42,639 nucleotides of DNA from Candidatus Gastranaerophilales bacterium (GCA_944322685.1 CALUPP010000077.1:1-42639); one strand, 5' to 3'; positions 23,693 to 31,749 are shown, counted from the first letter of the stretch. Notes: generated from the letters alone by a model not told the origin. Translations and numbers: made by a program.

Positions 23693-24067
23693 TTATTGCG
23701 ATTGTTTGCAAAATTTTTCTATTTTTTTGATTATTTCTTTGGATAATAACGCAGCCGTGTCCGATGCGGCTTTTGCTGCTTCTTCCGGTGTGATATCAGG
23801 GATTTTTAAGAAAAATTCTTCCGCAATTTTGTTGATTTTTAAAGTTTCAAGCGCGGCGTTTTCCCCTTTTTGCGTAAGTGAAATCAACCCGTATGGTTCG
23901 TAGTTCAAAAAACCTTTTGAAGCGAGATTTTTCACGGATTCCGAAACCGCCGCAGCCCCGAGCGATAATAATTGTGCAATATCTTTTATTCTCGCTGCTT
24001 TTTTCTCATTTTCAACAGCAAGCACTGCACAGAGATATTTTCTCTGATTAACAGTTAATTCTGTCAT
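23693..24067 (-). CDS. DtxR/MntR-fold regulator apparently lacking metal ligands
   Basis: 124 aa from the ATG at 24067, chosen for AAGGA upstream; a longer frame to 24148 lacks this. The wHTH is DtxR-like: ARIKDIAQLLSLGAAAVSES, then LASKGFLNYEPYGLISLTQK. The following dimerisation region (LETLKINKIAEEFFLKIPDI, then KAASDTAALLSKEI) aligns in spacing with MntR. There, however, the Glu/Glu/His ligands of its E-x-x-E-H block fall on Ser, Ala and Ala here, and the His of the YRHELLEQF segment is also absent. It is shorter than MntR (about 142 aa) and has no SH3-like domain. Divergent from the 24257 gene. It may sense something other than Mn or Fe. Confidence 0.8.
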   Translation of the reverse strand: MTELTVNQRKYLCAVLAVENEKKAARIKDIAQLLSLGAAAVSESVKNLASKGFLNYEPYGLISLTQKGENAALETLKINKIAEEFFLKIPDITPEEAAKAASDTAALLSKEIIKKIEKFCKQSQ

Positions 24068-24219
24068 TTCACGATCCTTAAAAAGTTCAATTTCTATTGT
24101 AACATATTTTTTGCAGGATAATTTGTGTATTTTTATTAAGAAATTCAATGTTTAATGCGCTATTTTGGCACACCAGTTGACTAGATTTTGAGTATATGCA
24201 TTAATATATATAATTTATG

Positions 24220-24244
24220 GCATGCCGAACATTTTTCGGTATGC
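24220..24244 (+). promoter_or_regulatory. Leader hairpin immediately upstream of a ribosome-binding site
   Basis: GCATGCCGAA (24220-24229) pairs with TTCGGTATGC (24235-24244) around a 5-nt loop; one of ten pairs is G-U in RNA. It ends 2 nt before the AGGAG at 24247-24251. It may stabilise or regulate the message, or in DNA form an operator. Confidence 0.5.
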
Positions 24245-24256
24245 ATAGGAGTAACT

Positions 24257-24610
24257 ATGGATATAAACGACAAACCGCCGGAGCGGACAGACTGGGTAAG
24301 CAAAAGCCGAAATTTGGTCTCAGAGTTAAAAGATAAAAATATTAAGAAGATTGCGCTTGTTGGTATTAGGGATTACACTTTTGAAACTTTTCTTTCCGAA
24401 ACATTTTTAAACGCCGGAATCGCAACAATAACTCCGGAATTTAAAGCAAGAACCGAAATTGAGGAATGCACTTCCGCTGAGAATCTCCAATCAATTTTAA
24501 CAAAATACTCAAAACTCGGGGCGCAGGCCGTTATTTGTGAAAATCTTATTGTTCATGACGCTGCATGTAGGTGCGGAATTTGTGCGCAGCGTATAAATAT
24601 GGAAAAATAA
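24257..24610 (+). CDS. Small hypothetical protein with a C-terminal CxCxxC cluster
   Basis: 117 aa from the ATG at 24257, preceded by AGGAG; the open frame extends upstream to 24188 but that part covers the leader hairpin. Contents suggest a Rossmann-like alpha/beta unit: helix, strand IKKIALVGI, helix ETFLSETFLNAG, strand IATITPEF, helix ENLQSILTKYSKLG, strand AQAVICENLIV. It ends HDAACRCGICAQRINMEK, with the Cys-x-Cys-x-x-Cys cluster that could bind a metal. Not recognised. Divergent from the DtxR-fold regulator, so a regulatory link is possible. Confidence 0.72.
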   Translation: MDINDKPPERTDWVSKSRNLVSELKDKNIKKIALVGIRDYTFETFLSETFLNAGIATITPEFKARTEIEECTSAENLQSILTKYSKLGAQAVICENLIVHDAACRCGICAQRINMEK

Positions 24611-24636
24611 AAAAGGAACATTAAAATGTTCCCTTT
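24611..24636. terminator. Bidirectional terminator between convergent small genes
   Basis: Stem GGAACATT (24615-24622) / AATGTTCC (24625-24632) flanked by an A-run on the left and CTTTT on the right. It starts right after the 24257 gene and 28 nt beyond the HEAT gene's stop on the other strand. Confidence 0.7.
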
Positions 24637-24663
24637 TACTTTTATAATTCAGTATGCGTTCAA

Positions 24664-24960
24664 TTAAGCAGCGAATTTGTTGTCGCCTTTGATTTCTGAT
24701 ATGAGGTATTTTGCTACCCATTCAAAATTTTTGTTGTTTTCGGCTACTTTTTTCAAAGACGGAATCGAAGCTTCGCCGATTCTGATTAAACTCATTGCAA
24801 CAACGCCTCTTACTGCGCCTTTAACGGTTTGGAGCTGTTCTACGAGAACCGGTACCGCTGCTGAGCCGATATTTACCAGCATATTTTCTATTTCAGATTT
24901 GCTTTTGTTGTCTGCGGTTTCGAGTTGAGTTAAAAAATACTTAATTGAATCAGCGTGCAT
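24664..24960 (-). CDS. HEAT-repeat mini-protein
   Basis: 98 aa; GGAG precedes the ATG. Helical throughout with two to three HEAT/PBS-lyase-type repeats: LVNIGSAAVPVLVEQLQTVK, then AVRGVVAMSLIRIGEASIPS, each showing the helix A-Pro-helix B pattern with Asp/Ile/Gly positions. Such scaffolds mediate protein-protein contacts. No catalytic residues and no signal peptide. Partner unknown. Confidence 0.82.
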   Translation of the reverse strand: MHADSIKYFLTQLETADNKSKSEIENMLVNIGSAAVPVLVEQLQTVKGAVRGVVAMSLIRIGEASIPSLKKVAENNKNFEWVAKYLISEIKGDNKFAA

Positions 24961-25244
24961 GATAAATCTCCATTACTTTTCTTATCTTGTTCACATTATA
25001 AAGCAAATTTTTATCAAAACCCGATTTCCTTATAAAATCTTTATATCGATGTAAAGATAAAGAGAAATATCTGTTTTATAAGGGTTTTGGGCTTGTTTTA
25101 AAAAGAGAAGAAAGATTTTTATTAAAAATATGCAAAATTATCCGTTTGGTTTTGGGGGTGACGGTTTGTTGGTTAAAATTAATATAAATTTGCACTTTTC
25201 GCGTGCAAATTGTGCTAAAAATACATTTTGTTGTTTTGTTTTAA
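24961..25244. other. AT-rich intergenic region between HEAT gene and cdd
   Basis: About 280 nt without a gene, containing the HEAT gene's promoter region and the probable cdd terminator hairpin. No RNA gene recognised. Confidence 0.45.
25187..25211 (-). terminator. Possible terminator of cdd
   Basis: 9-bp perfect stem AATTTGCAC / GTGCAAATT with a 7-nt loop (TTTTCGC on plus), 34 nt after the cdd stop. The following minus-strand sequence is T-rich but interrupted. Confidence 0.5.
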
Positions 25245-25637
25245 TTAAAGATTGAACCCATGAGGCAAAAGCTGGTCAATCGTGAAGATTGCACAATGAG
25301 AATCTTCGCTTTCCATGATTACCTCTACATCCACGCCGTTTTTAAATTCCGCAATCCATTGCCTGCAAGCGCCGCAGGGCATACACATTTTTGCATCTTC
25401 GCTGTAAATCGCTATTTTTAAGAGCTGACCTTTTTCTCCGGCAGCTATTGCCGTTGAAAGAGCGTTTCTTTCTGCGCAAAGAGTGAGCCCGTAGCTGGAA
25501 TTTTCCACATTGCAGCCTAAATAAGTGTTTCCGCTGTCAAAAAGCGCGCATGCGCCTACATGAAACTTTGAATACGGAACATAGGCTCTGTGCGAAACTT
25601 CTTTTGCCATTTCCAGTAGTTGAGCGTTGTCTGTCAT
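25245..25637 (-). CDS. cdd: Cytidine deaminase
   Basis: 130-aa homotetrameric-type enzyme converting cytidine or deoxycytidine to uridine in pyrimidine salvage. Zinc and catalytic residues are present: CAERNAL (Cys and catalytic Glu) and PCGACRQW (two Cys ligands). The substrate-binding FHVGACA and NVENSSYGLTLCAERN segments are also present. AGGG precedes the ATG. Single-gene unit. Confidence 0.95.
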   Translation of the reverse strand: MTDNAQLLEMAKEVSHRAYVPYSKFHVGACALFDSGNTYLGCNVENSSYGLTLCAERNALSTAIAAGEKGQLLKIAIYSEDAKMCMPCGACRQWIAEFKNGVDVEVIMESEDSHCAIFTIDQLLPHGFNL

Positions 25638-25772
25638 ATATCCCTCTGATTATAATCTGTCCATTATATTATTTTAACTGATTTAATTTAATAAAAATCA
25701 TTTATATAGCGGATATGAGATTGTAAAAAATCGATGATAATGTTTTATAAATGGGGATTAAAGAGGGATATG

Positions 25773-27023
25773 ATGAAGAATTTTATAAAACTGTTGATTT
25801 TATGCGCAATATTCGTGTTTTGCGGCGTGAGTGAGGCGTTTTCCGATGAATTGAAGCCCACAGTCGCCGTTATAACGGACATAAACCACCGCGCAGGCAC
25901 GATTTACCTTGTCACGGGCGCATCAACGGACATAATTGCTGCTGATATTATCAGCAAACTCAATGAATCCAACCTTGTTTATGCGCCGGTTTTGGGCGAC
26001 TCCATGCAAAAAATCACCCGCCACCTCAACATGTACACCCAGACTTTCTTTGATGAATACAAATATAACTACAATGTCGATTTTGTGAACCTGAAAAGAA
26101 TCACCCAAGAGCTCCATGCGGATTATATTTTGATGATTACGAGCGGACTTGATGTTCAGAGCAATTTTTTGAAAGATACGCTGCTCGGAAAGCTCGGAAT
26201 TTCGGGATTTGAGCCGGTAAAACCCACATACAGGCTCACAACGCTCCTGACGCTGATTGACACAAAAAATGAGTCGATTCTCTGGCAGGAATTGTACAAA
26301 AAAGACATTTCCGGCCAAAATTATGACATCGGAAACGTTCAGTTTGCGCCCAGTTATGCGCAGCTTTCAAAAATCAAAGACTATTCAAGGCGCGTTGCAG
26401 AACATGTTACCCCGATTATTAACATGAAAATTCATCCGGAACTTGAGCCCAAAAAAGAAACAGGCGCAATTGAAATAAAGAAAAAAGACGTCACAGAAGA
26501 CCGCAGAATCTACTATCCGGTTATTCATAAGGACAAAATTCATGCTCCGCAGTTTATGCAGAACATTGAAATGCCAAAATTTGAGCGTCCTAAGTTCCAG
26601 CGCCAGAAAAAGGAAAAATATATCGAAAATGTAAATAATATTACGCCCAAAACACCGGCTTTTGAGCCTGACAAGGAATTTGCGCCCGCACGCCAATATG
26701 CGGCACCCCAAGAAACCGCGCAACCCGCAGAAATTCCGGCAGAAAAGCCCGAAACTGAATATATTCAGAATACTTCACCCGTAAATGAGGAGATTCAAGA
26801 GGAAAAACCGCGCCTTAAACCGGCCGTGCACATAACTCCGGCCTCAGAAACCGTTGAAGAAACGCCGGTGAACAACATTACGCCGAAAAACGACGAAAAC
26901 GAGCTTCCGCAGTACAACTGGAACCTGAAAAATATCTACGAAAACCAGCCGGGAAGCGTGCAAAAGTCTTTTTGGCTTTTCAAAAAGAATAAATCGCCGA
27001 AAATCAAAACAGTAGTTTTATAA
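25773..27023 (+). CDS. Secreted protein with CsgG/LpoB-like N-terminal half and Pro/Glu-rich tail
   Basis: 416 aa from the second ATG of an ATGATG pair (AAGAGGG 5 nt upstream); longer forms are possible. Signal peptide at about 1-23 (cleaved near SEA-FSD). Residues about 30-200 alternate strands and helices: PTVAVITDINHRAGT, AADIISKLNESNLVYAPVLG, ITQELHADYILMITSGLDVQ, and YRLTTLLTLIDTKNESILWQ. This recalls the CsgG/LpoB/TolB-N fold of periplasmic accessory lipoproteins, though there is no lipobox. Residues about 230-400 are low complexity, rich in Pro, Glu, Lys and Ala, probably disordered and spanning the envelope. The C-terminus is basic. Function unknown; fold call is tentative. Confidence 0.75.
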   Translation: MKNFIKLLILCAIFVFCGVSEAFSDELKPTVAVITDINHRAGTIYLVTGASTDIIAADIISKLNESNLVYAPVLGDSMQKITRHLNMYTQTFFDEYKYNYNVDFVNLKRITQELHADYILMITSGLDVQSNFLKDTLLGKLGISGFEPVKPTYRLTTLLTLIDTKNESILWQELYKKDISGQNYDIGNVQFAPSYAQLSKIKDYSRRVAEHVTPIINMKIHPELEPKKETGAIEIKKKDVTEDRRIYYPVIHKDKIHAPQFMQNIEMPKFERPKFQRQKKEKYIENVNNITPKTPAFEPDKEFAPARQYAAPQETAQPAEIPAEKPETEYIQNTSPVNEEIQEEKPRLKPAVHITPASETVEETPVNNITPKNDENELPQYNWNLKNIYENQPGSVQKSFWLFKKNKSPKIKTVVL

Positions 27024-27170
27024 AAACGCCCGATTTCATATTTTGGCGCAAAATGGCCGAAAATTAAGCAAAAAGCGAAGGCTAAATCCCTTAAAAAGTG
27101 CTATTTGTCCGGATAAGAAACTTTATCTCAAAAACGGGCCGTTTTGTGTTCACTAAGAAATTATTCGGGG

Positions 27171-27176
27171 TATAAT
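27171..27176 (+). promoter_or_regulatory. Possible -10 box for the radical SAM cluster
   Basis: TATAAT 41 nt before the start codon, with GTTCAC at 17-nt spacing as a poor -35 element. It sits just after a short palindrome AAACGGGCCGTTT. Offered as a candidate only. Confidence 0.4.
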
Positions 27177-27216
27177 ATTAATTGAGCGATGCCGATGCAT
27201 TAAAAAGAGGTGGATT

Positions 27217-27840
27217 ATGAGTAAAAATAATTATGTTTATCTTCTCGACGGGAAAATTTATATAAATCTTACAAACCTTTGCACAAATGAATGCGTTTTT
27301 TGTATAAGGGATATAAAAGATGACGTTGTTGGCGCAAATCTGCGTCTGGACGGAGAAATTTGCGATGTTGAAGAAGTCAAAAGGCAGCTCGACGGGTTTA
27401 AACCCGAAAATTACCACGAAATCGTGTTCTGCGGCTACGGGGAACCCACTTTAAAGCTCGAAGAACTAAAAGAAGTCGCAAAATACATAAAAGAAAAATA
27501 TCCGCACATAAAAACCCGCATAAACACTAACGGTCAGGCAAATCTCGTGCACAAACGCAACGTGGTTCCCGAACTCGTCGGGATAATTGACAGAATTTCG
27601 GTCAGTTTTAACGCCGAAAACGAAGAACTCTACGACCGCATTTCTCAGCCCAAAATGAGGGGCGCATATTCCGCAATGCAGGATTTTATCGTTGATTGCG
27701 TTGAAAACGGCATCGAAACTACGGCGACAATCGTTACCGGCTACAAAAATTACGACGTCAACAAAGATAAATGCAAACAGCTCATTGAAACGCTGGGCGC
27801 AAAATTCCGCGAACGCCCGTGGATAGAAAACGGATACTAA
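27217..27840 (+). CDS. Radical SAM protein (TatD-associated type)
   Basis: 207 aa; GAGGTGG precedes the ATG. The N-terminal INLTNLCTNECVFCIRDIKD gives the Cys-x3-Cys-x2-Cys site for the [4Fe-4S] cluster that cleaves S-adenosylmethionine. FCGYGEPTLKLEELK is the GGE-like SAM-binding motif. IKTRINTNGQANLVHKRN is the next strand-helix, and ISVSFNAENEELYDRI follows. The short length and C-terminus fit the family often found next to or fused with TatD nucleases. Here no TatD follows; instead a TIM-barrel epimerase-like gene begins after one base. Substrate unknown. Confidence 0.88.
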   Translation: MSKNNYVYLLDGKIYINLTNLCTNECVFCIRDIKDDVVGANLRLDGEICDVEEVKRQLDGFKPENYHEIVFCGYGEPTLKLEELKEVAKYIKEKYPHIKTRINTNGQANLVHKRNVVPELVGIIDRISVSFNAENEELYDRISQPKMRGAYSAMQDFIVDCVENGIETTATIVTGYKNYDVNKDKCKQLIETLGAKFRERPWIENGY

Positions 27841-27841
27841 A

Positions 27842-28669
27842 ATGCAAAAATTTATCTCATCATCTGTATGTAAAAACTTTGAAGATTCGGTAAAATTCGC
27901 AAAAGAACTCGGTACAAACATCGAAATCAGTCGTTTTGCAAGAGATTTGGCCGATATTGACGAAACTTTTGATTCCCGCGTTCAGGCGATGAAAAAAGCG
28001 CTTGAAAATTTCGACGGAGAGGTCAGCTTGCACGGATTTTTGTTTGATTTGTGCGTTGTGAGCCTTGATCCGCTGATTAGAAAGGTTTCTCGCCAAAGAT
28101 TTATGCAAACCTATGAGGCGGCAAAAATTCTCGGAGCAAAAACCGTACTTTTTCATACGGGTTTTAATGCTCCTTTGAAATGCGAGGATTACAGGCGGTC
28201 GTTTCGAAAGAATTTTATAGCATATTTAAAAGATTTTGTGAAGATTTTTGAGGAATCGGGCATGGTTATGGTGCTCGAAAACGTTCAGGAGACCGGCCCC
28301 GAATTTATACTTGATATAATCGAAAATGTCGGTTCAAACAACCTGAAAGCCAGCCTTGATATCGGCCATGCGAACATTCACTCGGAAATCCCTGTCACAG
28401 AATGGATAAAAACCTACGGCGAAAACCTTTATCACATGCATATTCACAACAACTACGGCGATGACGACTCGCATTTTTCGCTTTTGGACGGAAATATCGA
28501 CGCAAAAACGGTTTTTCGCACGGTTTTGGAGTGCGGATTGAATCCGAAAATTATTTTTGAAATTTTTGAGAAAAAAGCCGTTATTGAAAGCATTGCGATT
28601 TTGGATGAGGTTTTGAACACCTCAAACGTCATCCAGGCTAGGCCAAAACAACTTGAAAAAGCGGGCTGA
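27842..28669 (+). CDS. Sugar phosphate isomerase/epimerase-type TIM-barrel protein
   Basis: 275 aa, one base downstream of the radical SAM gene, so co-translated. The pattern is AP-endonuclease-2/xylose-isomerase-like: NIEISRFARDL, GEVSLHGFLFDLCVVSLDPL, LGAKTVLFHTGFNAPL, MVMVLENVQETGPEFILDII, ASLDIGHANIHSE and LYHMHIHNNYGDDDSHFSLL. The Glu (LEN), Asp/His (DIGH), His-x-His (HMHIHNN) and final Glu (IIFEIFE) are the expected metal ligands. No signal peptide. Substrate cannot be inferred. It may replace TatD functionally as the metal-dependent partner of the radical SAM protein. Confidence 0.88.
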   Translation: MQKFISSSVCKNFEDSVKFAKELGTNIEISRFARDLADIDETFDSRVQAMKKALENFDGEVSLHGFLFDLCVVSLDPLIRKVSRQRFMQTYEAAKILGAKTVLFHTGFNAPLKCEDYRRSFRKNFIAYLKDFVKIFEESGMVMVLENVQETGPEFILDIIENVGSNNLKASLDIGHANIHSEIPVTEWIKTYGENLYHMHIHNNYGDDDSHFSLLDGNIDAKTVFRTVLECGLNPKIIFEIFEKKAVIESIAILDEVLNTSNVIQARPKQLEKAG

Positions 28670-28713
28670 AACCTGTTATAATCGGGCAGAAACCAATCGG
28701 GAGAAATAAAAAC

Positions 28714-29247
28714 ATGATTAACGAACAGAATTCACTTTTTTTGTTTATAGATGTGCAAGAAAAGCTCACAGCAATGCTCACCAAGGACAAAGCAAAGAAA
28801 AAAGCCTCAATTCTTGCGCAGGCTGCTACGCTGATGGGGATTGAGTGCGTCGTTACCGAGCAGTATCCCGCAGGACTGGGCTCAACCGTTGATGAGGTCA
28901 AATTCAACCTGCCCGACAGCACAAAATACTTTGAAAAAACGGCTTTTAATGCGCTGGAGAACCCCGAAGTCGCCGCAGCCGTGAAAAATAAAGAAAATAT
29001 CTTTATTTTCGGCATCGAAACCCATATCTGCGTGCTCCAGACCGCGATTGCGCTTTTGAACGCCGGACATAAGGTTTTTGTGGTAAAAGATGCCTGCGCA
29101 TCGCGCGACAGCGATGAATTTAAGGCGGGAATTGCTTACATGAAAGATGCCGGAGCGAAAATCGTGACCACGGAAATCGCGTTGTTTGAACTTTTGAAAT
29201 CTTCAAAACATCCCATGTTCAAACCGGTGCAAAACCTTATAAAATAA
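28714..29247 (+). CDS. Isochorismatase-family cysteine hydrolase
   Basis: 177 aa; GGGAG upstream of the ATG. Catalytic triad of the family visible: Asp in LFIDVQEKL, Lys in FEKTAFNAL, Cys in GIETHICVLQTAIAL with the preceding cis-peptide region. VTEQYPAGLGSTVDEVKF and VVKDACASRDSDEF are also typical. Members include nicotinamidase-like and ISOC1-like hydrolases; the length and motifs resemble the YcaC/ISOC1 branch, whose substrates are mostly unknown. It lies 44 nt after the TIM-barrel gene, so possibly the same operon. Confidence 0.9.
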   Translation: MINEQNSLFLFIDVQEKLTAMLTKDKAKKKASILAQAATLMGIECVVTEQYPAGLGSTVDEVKFNLPDSTKYFEKTAFNALENPEVAAAVKNKENIFIFGIETHICVLQTAIALLNAGHKVFVVKDACASRDSDEFKAGIAYMKDAGAKIVTTEIALFELLKSSKHPMFKPVQNLIK

Positions 29248-29470
29248 AAGAAATTGCGCCCATTTTACCGCTAATTTTGATTAAAAAATTACGCTTGCCA
29301 TGCTTGTGCAGGCGGACGGTCATTTTTGCGCTTAAAACATAATTTGTACGAAAATCCGGTAAAATCGAACGGAAATTTAAGGTTTTTTGCCGGAGCAGGA
29401 AAATATTATCGGAAAAATCCTGCAAAGTAAGCCTTTCTGACCCGCAGGCCAACCAAAAAAGCCAAAAGAA
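29248..29470. other. Gene-free region between isochorismatase-like gene and rpmE terminator
   Basis: About 220 nt without a supportable gene. A weak inverted repeat GCAGGA (29395-29400) / TCCTGC (29417-29422) is present; no T-run follows. Confidence 0.4.
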
Positions 29471-29499
29471 AAAGCGGCCGATAAATAAAGGGCCGCTTT
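29471..29499 (-). terminator. Terminator of rpmE
   Basis: 9-bp GC-rich perfect stem AAAGCGGCC / GGCCGCTTT with an 11-nt loop, followed on the minus strand by TTCTTTT. It starts 28 nt after the rpmE stop. Confidence 0.87.
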
Positions 29500-29527
29500 C
29501 TGGTGAAGTATTTGAATTTTATCAAAA

Positions 29528-29731
29528 TTATTTTTTCTGTTCGTATCTTTTTTTGAATCTTTCTACGCGGCCTTCCGTATCCATGATTTTTTGTGTTCCG
29601 GTGAAGAACGGATGGCAGTTGTTGCAGATTTCAACGGTGATATCTTCGCAAACGGAGCCCGTTTCGATTTCGTTGCCGCAAACGCATTTGATTTTCATTT
29701 TTTTGTATTCCGGATGGATATCTTTTTTCAT
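29528..29731 (-). CDS. rpmE: 50S ribosomal protein L31, zinc-binding type
   Basis: 67 aa: [20 protein letters not shown], then a third Cys (VCED), [20 protein letters not shown] and a basic tail. The cysteines at 16, 18, 28 and in CNNC mark the zinc-containing (C+) form, as opposed to the zinc-free YkgM type. L31 bridges the 50S and 30S subunits near protein S13/L5. AAGGGA lies upstream of the ATG; its leader has a GC-rich hairpin. Confidence 0.96.
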   Translation of the reverse strand: MKKDIHPEYKKMKIKCVCGNEIETGSVCEDITVEICNNCHPFFTGTQKIMDTEGRVERFKKRYEQKK

Positions 29732-29763
29732 TTTTAGTTCCCTTCTTTGTGTTCAGGAGGTTT

Positions 29764-29777
29764 CCCGCGCTGCCGGG
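29764..29777 (-). promoter_or_regulatory. GC-rich hairpin in the rpmE leader
   Basis: On the minus strand CCCG-GCAGCG-CGGG, within a GC-rich patch in an AT-rich genome, 33 nt upstream of the rpmE start codon. Ribosomal protein leaders often hold autoregulatory structures; whether this one does is inference. Confidence 0.35.
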
Positions 29778-29910
29778 TGTTCCCCTAATTAAATCTTGCT
29801 ATTGTATTGTAGTTTGCTGAAAGATTATTATCAAGTTTTTTTGTGATAATATGAATTTGTATTAAAATGCACGGTTATTTGCACGATAAATAAGAGGATT
29901 TAATAATATC

Positions 29911-31680
29911 ATGAGAATGTCAAAAATGTTTGTACAAACTTTGCGCGATTTTCCCTCGGACGCCGAAGTTATGAGCCACAAACTGCTTGTGAGAGCAGGT
30001 TTTATAAGAAAACTCACATCAGGCGTTTACAATTATCTGCCTTTGATGTGGAGAGTTTTGAAAAAAGTCGAAAATATCGTACGGGAAGAAATGGACGCTT
30101 CCGGCGCACAGGAAATGCTTATGCCGTTTGTGCAACCCGAAGAACTCTGGAAAGAATCGGGCAGATGGGACGTTTACGGGAAAGAACTCATGCGTCTGAA
30201 AGACCGTCACGACCGCGGAATGTGCCTGGGGCCTACGCATGAAGAAGTTATCACTTTTGTTGCGCGTGAGGGCATAAAATCTTACAAACAGCTCCCTGTA
30301 AACCTTTATCAGATTCAATCCAAATTCCGTGACGAAGTTCGCCCCAGATACGGGCTTTTGAGAGGCCGCGAATTCATCATGAAAGACGCTTACAGCTTTG
30401 ATACAACGCAAGAGGGGCTCGAAAAATCGTACAAAATCATGGCTGACGCTTATTATCGTATTTTTGAGCGCTGCGGGCTCGAAACAAAAGCCGTTCAGTC
30501 CGACTCCGGCGCAATCGGCGGCGCTGTTTCGCATGAATATATGGTTTTAATCGACGATACGGAAAATAATGCGGGCGAAAACGACGTATTTTTCTGCAAA
30601 AACAAAAACTGCGGCTATGCGGCAAACGCAAACCATGCGGTTTCTGTTCTTGAAAGCGCGGAGGTTGACGGTGCAAAATTCGGCTTTAATGAGCTGAAAA
30701 AAGTCGATACGCCTGACACAACGACCATTGAAGAACTCGAAAAATTCTTAAACGTGCCCTCAACGGTCATTTTGAAGTCAATGATTTACATTGCGGACAA
30801 AAAACCGGTCATGGCGTTGATTAGAGCGGACAAAACCTTTGAAGAAACCAAAGTTATGAACGCAGTCGGCGCAAATGAAATCAGAAGCGCAGCTCCGGCC
30901 GAACTTGAGGACATTTTTGGCGCAAGCAAAGGCTTTGTCGGGCCGATTGGCATTGAAAATGTCAAAATTCCCGAAGGCTATGACGGTGAAAAAATCCAAG
31001 TCGTTGCTGATTTGACGGCAAAAGAGATGAAAAACTTCGTAATCGGCGCAAACGAAACCGACAAGCACTTTGTCGGGGTGAATTTGAGCGATTTGGGCAG
31101 TGATATTATTTTTGCGGACATCAGGCTAGTTGAAAAAGGCGAAAAATGCCCGGATTGCGGCGAACCGCTCTTTGTTACGAAAGGAATCGAGGTAGGAAAC
31201 ATTTTTCAGCTCGGAACCAAGTATTCGGCAAAAATGAACGCTGTTTTCACCGATGAAAACGGGAAAGAACGCCCGTTCATCATGGGATGCTACGGAATCG
31301 GAATCTCAAGAACCGCAGCAGCCGCGGTTGAGCGCCACCATGACGAGTATGGAATCAAATGGCCGCTTGCGATTGCGCCGTATCACGTTATTGTTGTTCC
31401 GGTAAACGTCGGCGAAGAAAAACAGATGAAAATCGCCGAAGAAATCTACAAAAAGCTCCTTGAAAAAGGCGTTGAGGCGGTTATTGACGACCGCGACGAA
31501 CGTGCCGGGGTAAAATTCAAAGATTCTGAGCTTATCGGGTTCCCGTTCAGAATTACGGCCGGAAAAACCGTTGATGAGGGGCTGGTTGAATTCAAAATCA
31601 GAGAAACCGGAGAAGTTTTGAAAATTACGCCTGATGAAGCAGTGGAAAAAGTTGTTTCGGCAGTGCAAAATATTAAATAA
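29911..31680 (+). CDS. proS: Prolyl-tRNA synthetase, bacterial type with editing insertion
   Basis: 589-aa class II synthetase. N-terminal motif 1 region (VMSHKLLVRAGFIRKLTSGV ... YNYLPLMWRVLKK); motif 2 (FRDEVRPRYGLLRGREFIMK); the YbaK/INS editing insertion at about 235-385 (FLNVPSTVILKSMIYIADKK, then GANEIRSAAPAELEDIFGAS). The zinc-like CPDCGEPLFVTKGIEVGNIF segment follows, then motif 3 (FIMGCYGIGISRTAAAAVER) and an anticodon-binding domain (VIVVPVNVGEEKQMKIAEEI). AGAGG lies upstream. Complete. Confidence 0.97.
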   Translation: MRMSKMFVQTLRDFPSDAEVMSHKLLVRAGFIRKLTSGVYNYLPLMWRVLKKVENIVREEMDASGAQEMLMPFVQPEELWKESGRWDVYGKELMRLKDRHDRGMCLGPTHEEVITFVAREGIKSYKQLPVNLYQIQSKFRDEVRPRYGLLRGREFIMKDAYSFDTTQEGLEKSYKIMADAYYRIFERCGLETKAVQSDSGAIGGAVSHEYMVLIDDTENNAGENDVFFCKNKNCGYAANANHAVSVLESAEVDGAKFGFNELKKVDTPDTTTIEELEKFLNVPSTVILKSMIYIADKKPVMALIRADKTFEETKVMNAVGANEIRSAAPAELEDIFGASKGFVGPIGIENVKIPEGYDGEKIQVVADLTAKEMKNFVIGANETDKHFVGVNLSDLGSDIIFADIRLVEKGEKCPDCGEPLFVTKGIEVGNIFQLGTKYSAKMNAVFTDENGKERPFIMGCYGIGISRTAAAAVERHHDEYGIKWPLAIAPYHVIVVPVNVGEEKQMKIAEEIYKKLLEKGVEAVIDDRDERAGVKFKDSELIGFPFRITAGKTVDEGLVEFKIRETGEVLKITPDEAVEKVVSAVQNIK

Positions 31681-31685
31681 AAAAA

Positions 31686-31724
31686 ATATTTTTCCGGAGC
31701 CGGCAAAAAGCTCCGGAAAAATAT
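31686..31724 (+). terminator. 15-bp inverted repeat after proS (probable terminator)
   Basis: Perfect 15-bp stem ATATTTTTCCGGAGC / GCTCCGGAAAAATAT around a 9-nt loop, 6 nt after the proS stop. On the plus strand no T-run follows, so it may only partly terminate and instead protect the 3' end. The AsmA-like gene starts 25 nt later. Confidence 0.5.
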
Positions 31725-31749
31725 AATTATGAATAACGGATGAGGAATT

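Noticed and set aside
24163-24182. A sigma-54-like promoter (TGGCAC...TTGA)
   Set aside because: The GG-N10-GC core is not met: the second element reads GA. The same sequence could be a poor sigma-70 -35 with a 19-nt spacer. Not strong enough to call.
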